Below are positions 6,283-7,295 of a stretch of DNA of 7,295 nt, in pieces (positions within the stretch are counted from its first letter, which is position 1; every line of letters begins with the position of its first letter). The notes beneath the pieces were generated by a model. That model saw only the letters and a program-made list of their open reading frames with translations. It was not told the origin of the DNA and made no database searches. The stretch is taken from contig JAITAX010000283.1 in the NCBI GenBank assembly GCA_031283865.1, positions 1-7,295 of the forward strand. The letters are read 5' to 3'. The DNA is from Eubacteriales Family XIII. Incertae Sedis bacterium. GTDB taxonomy: Bacteria; Bacillota; Clostridia; Peptostreptococcales; Anaerovoracaceae. Position numbers and translations under genes: made by a program.

Positions 6283-6356
6283 TGGAGCGGATGATGAGAA
6301 TCGAACTCACGCTATCAGCTTGGAAGGCTGAAGTTCTGCCATTGAACTACATCCGC
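6283..6356 (-). tRNA. tRNA-Gly (anticodon TCC)
   Basis: Acceptor GCGGATG pairs fully with CATCCGC. The D stem is GTTC/GAAC, the anticodon loop TTCCAA carries TCC at 6324-6322, the T loop is TTCGATT, the discriminator is T and CCA is encoded. It reads GGA and GGG. A 90-bp spacer without recognisable features separates it from tRNA-Arg. Confidence 0.95.
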
Positions 6357-6361
6357 AAAAA

Positions 6362-6436
6362 TGGAGCGGAAGACGAGATTCGAACTCGCGACCCTCGCCT
6401 TGGCAAGGCGATGCTCTACCCCTGAGCCACTTCCGC
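6362..6436 (-). tRNA. tRNA-Gly (anticodon GCC)
   Basis: Acceptor GCGGAAG pairs fully with CTTCCGC. The D stem is GCTC/GAGC, the anticodon loop TTGCCAA carries GCC at 6404-6402, the T loop is TTCGAAT, the discriminator is T and CCA is encoded. Five bases separate it from the other glycine tRNA. Confidence 0.96.
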
Positions 6437-6444
6437 ATGTAAAT

Positions 6445-6529
6445 TGGTGGAGGGAGATGGATTCGAACCATCGAAAGCTAAGCTAACGGATTTACAGTCC
6501 GCTCCCTTTGGCCACTCGGGAATCCCTCC
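6445..6529 (-). tRNA. tRNA-Tyr (anticodon GTA), class II
   Basis: At 85 nt this is the longest tRNA of the set, with the long variable arm expected of bacterial tRNA-Tyr. Acceptor GGAGGGA pairs with TCCCTCC, the anticodon loop CTGTAAA carries GTA at 6495-6493, the T stem is GATGG/CCATC, the discriminator is A and CCA is encoded. The gene immediately downstream of the duplicated tRNA-Thr segment is intact. Confidence 0.95.
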
Positions 6530-6543
6530 AAGTATTCAATTGG

Positions 6544-6638
6544 CCCCTCACAGGTTGGGGGCGCATGTTGGCGCAAACTGCTTTTTTTTCTGCCGGCCTG
6601 CTCTCTTGGAGCCGGCGAAAGGAATCGAACCCCCAACC
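6544..6638. repeat. Long direct repeat, copy 1 (contains a tRNA-Thr 3' fragment)
   Basis: These 95 bp match 6758-6850 with one substitution (A/G in the T-stem part) and two single-base length changes (G5 against G4, T8 against T7). The period is 214 bp. The left two thirds correspond to the tRNA-Thr trailer and the right third to the 3' end of the tRNA. The matching stops abruptly after CCCCCAACC. Confidence 0.95.
6607..6638 (-). pseudogene. tRNA-Thr 3' fragment (T arm, acceptor 3' strand and CCA only)
   Basis: Within repeat copy 1 the last 32 bases of tRNA-Thr recur, including CCA, the acceptor strand CGCCGGC and T loop TTCGATT. The D and anticodon arms are absent; unrelated hairpin-rich DNA takes their place. 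Its T-stem 3' strand is CCTTT where the intact gene has CCCTT, weakening the stem further. It cannot form a tRNA. Confidence 0.9.
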
Positions 6639-6757
6639 AAGCTGCTTCGCATCTCCATAGGGGGCGCTGCCCCCTCTTGGCGGTTCTTTTTGGAACCTGT
6701 CACCCCCGAAGCGGTTTTCCGCTTCGCTCAATGCGGGGGCGATTCTCTCCCCCGCAC
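6639..6757. mobile_element. Hairpin-rich spacer between the two long repeats, REP/MITE-like
   Basis: The 119 bp hold at least four inverted repeats: AGGGGGC/GCCCCCT at 6659-6675 (3-nt loop), GGTTC/GAACC near 6682-6696, CGAAGCGG/CCGCTTCG at 6707-6726 (TTTT loop), and TGCGGGGG/CCCCCGCA at 6732-6756 (9-nt loop). There is no coding frame and no transposase. Dense GC-rich palindromes of this size resemble non-autonomous palindromic repeats found between bacterial genes. Mobility is an inference. Confidence 0.5.
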
Positions 6758-6850
6758 CCCCTCACAGGTTGGGGCGCATGTTGGCGCAAACTGCTTTTTT
6801 TCTGCCGGCCTGCTCTCTTGGAGCCGGCGAAGGGAATCGAACCCCCAACC
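6758..6850. repeat. Long direct repeat, copy 2 (joined to the intact tRNA-Thr)
   Basis: This copy continues without a break into the 5' part of the functional tRNA-Thr, so it is the presumed original. It also carries an inverted pair: CAGGTTGGGG at 6765-6774 is the exact reverse complement of CCCCAACCTG at 6843-6852 in the tRNA T-arm and variable region. Confidence 0.95.
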
Positions 6851-6893
6851 TGCTGATTACAAATCAGCTGCTCTACCATTGAGCCACGCCGGC
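6819..6893 (-). tRNA. tRNA-Thr (anticodon TGT)
   Basis: Acceptor GCCGGCG pairs with CGCCGGC. The D stem is GCTC/GAGC, the anticodon stem GCTGA/TCAGC encloses TTTGTAA with TGT at 6861-6859, the T loop is TTCGATT, the discriminator is T and CCA is encoded. The T stem GGGGG/CCCTT has two outer G-U pairs. Its last 32 bases lie inside the duplicated segment. Confidence 0.95.
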
Positions 6894-6928
6894 AAATTGT
6901 CGACAGCAGTTGATTGCGCCTGATAAAA

Positions 6929-7005
6929 TGGCGACCCGGATCGGGCTCGAACCGACGACCTCCAGCGTGACAGGCTGGCATTCTAACCAACTGAACTACC
7001 GGGCC
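6929..7005 (-). tRNA. tRNA-Asp (anticodon GTC)
   Basis: Acceptor GGCCCGG pairs with CCGGGTC (second pair G-U). The D stem is GTTC/GAAT-like, the anticodon loop CTGTCAC carries GTC at 6971-6969, the T loop is TTCGAGC, the discriminator is G and CCA is encoded. Thirty-five bases separate it from tRNA-Thr. Confidence 0.96.
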
Positions 7006-7012
7006 ATTTCTT

Positions 7013-7089
7013 TGGTGGGCGCAATAGGACTCGAACCTATGACCCCCTGCTTGTAAGGCAGGTGCTCTGACCGGCTGAGCTATGCGCCC
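7013..7089 (-). tRNA. tRNA-Val (anticodon TAC)
   Basis: Acceptor GGGCGCA pairs with TGCGCCC. The D stem is GCTC/GAGC, the anticodon stem CTGCC/GGCAG-type encloses TTACAA with TAC at 7055-7053, the T loop is TTCGAGT, the discriminator is A and CCA is encoded. Seven bases separate it from tRNA-Asp. Confidence 0.96.
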
Positions 7090-7112
7090 CATTTGCGGAC
7101 CTTGTCGTTTTA

Positions 7113-7187
<75 letters not shown>

Positions 7188-7216
7188 ACATCAAAAGCTT
7201 TTATGAGCCGAGTATT

Positions 7217-7245
7217 ATCTTAGCATACGGACACCCTGTTGTCAA
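7217..7245 (-). promoter_or_regulatory. Strong promoter of the eight-tRNA operon
   Basis: On the minus strand a perfect TTGACA (7245-7240) is followed after 17 bp by TAAGAT (7222-7217), with TGC directly before it as an extended -10. Upstream of the -35, at 7246-7262, lies an AT-rich tract with nine consecutive T, as in UP elements of stable-RNA promoters. The predicted start is near 7210. A 10-bp palindrome AAAAGCTTTT (7193-7202) lies in the leader before tRNA-Asn. Confidence 0.88.
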
Positions 7246-7269
7246 TGAAAAAAAAATTAAAATCAGATT

Positions 7270-7295
7270 ATGAAGATTGCAATATTAAGTGTCGT
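7270..7295 (+). CDS. Possible 5' end of a plus-strand gene (runs off the right edge)
   Basis: An ATG at 7270 opens a frame reading M-K-I-A-I-L-S-V to the window edge, which looks like an ordinary protein N-terminus with a hydrophobic first strand. No Shine-Dalgarno precedes it, the DNA is AT-rich unlike the genes to the left, and only eight codons are visible. It would be divergent from the tRNA operon. No function can be given. Confidence 0.3.

Noticed and set aside
5875..6310. Two overlapping minus-strand open frames across tRNA-Arg and its flanks
   Set aside because: VRAPP and GSSPSWR-type strings are translated T-arm sequence, and the rest is antisense to the permease gene.
6591..6602. 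T8 run after a GCGC-flanked segment as a plus-strand terminator
   Set aside because: The preceding stem is only four self-complementary base pairs and no plus-strand gene is transcribed into it. On the minus strand the run is A-rich and cannot serve as a terminator tail.
6607..6638. Second tRNA-Thr gene
   Set aside because: Only the T arm, acceptor strand and CCA are present, with no D or anticodon arm.
6444..6923. Plus-strand open frame of 159 residues rich in GFEPS- and NPQP-like motifs
   Set aside because: It is read straight through the antisense of tRNA-Tyr and tRNA-Thr and the duplicated segment. Such motifs are well-known artefacts of translating tRNA genes.

Overview
The window looks like a chromosomal stretch of a GC-rich, Gram-positive-type bacterium, most plausibly an uncultured gut-type member of the Clostridia. 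The pointers are an RNase HI carrying the roughly 30-residue insert seen in clostridial homologues, a VanR-like OmpR-family remnant, strong Shine-Dalgarno sequences, sigma-70/sigma-A style promoters, and tRNA genes that all encode their CCA ends. The lineage is an inference from gene style; no sequence search was possible.

Layout. (1) Positions 1-211, minus strand: the winged-helix half of an OmpR/PhoB response regulator whose receiver half is missing. (2) Positions 186-4181, plus strand: an apparently complete transcription unit. It has a promoter at 186-214 that predicts an almost leaderless mRNA, then rnhA (RNase HI), a two-part GNAT-fold protein, a 777-residue coiled-coil protein of unknown function, and an intrinsic terminator at 4149-4181. 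Gaps between the genes are 55 and 46 bp. (3) Positions 4315-6012, plus strand: an extended -10 promoter with a 14-bp palindrome at the predicted start point, a leader with a 28-bp tandem repeat, and a translationally coupled DrrA/DrrB-type ABC exporter pair. (4) Positions 6115-7245, minus strand: eight tRNA genes in one array driven by a strong promoter (perfect -35 TTGACA, extended -10, AT-rich upstream tract). In transcription order they are Asn(GTT), Val(TAC), Asp(GTC), Thr(TGT), Tyr(GTA), Gly(GCC), Gly(TCC) and Arg(TCT). (5) At the right edge a plus-strand gene may begin at 7270, but only eight codons are visible.

The most unusual structure is inside the tRNA array. About 95 bp containing the 3' end of tRNA-Thr and its trailer is duplicated 214 bp away, and the 119 bp between the copies is packed with GC-rich hairpins. 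This looks like a small palindromic element or recombination scar at a tRNA 3' end. The other item worth following is the unrecognised 777-residue coiled-coil protein that shares an operon with RNase HI and a tandem GNAT protein. The ABC pair probably exports a hydrophobic compound or drug; its regulator is not encoded in the window. I saw no CRISPR array, phage gene, transposase or rRNA.
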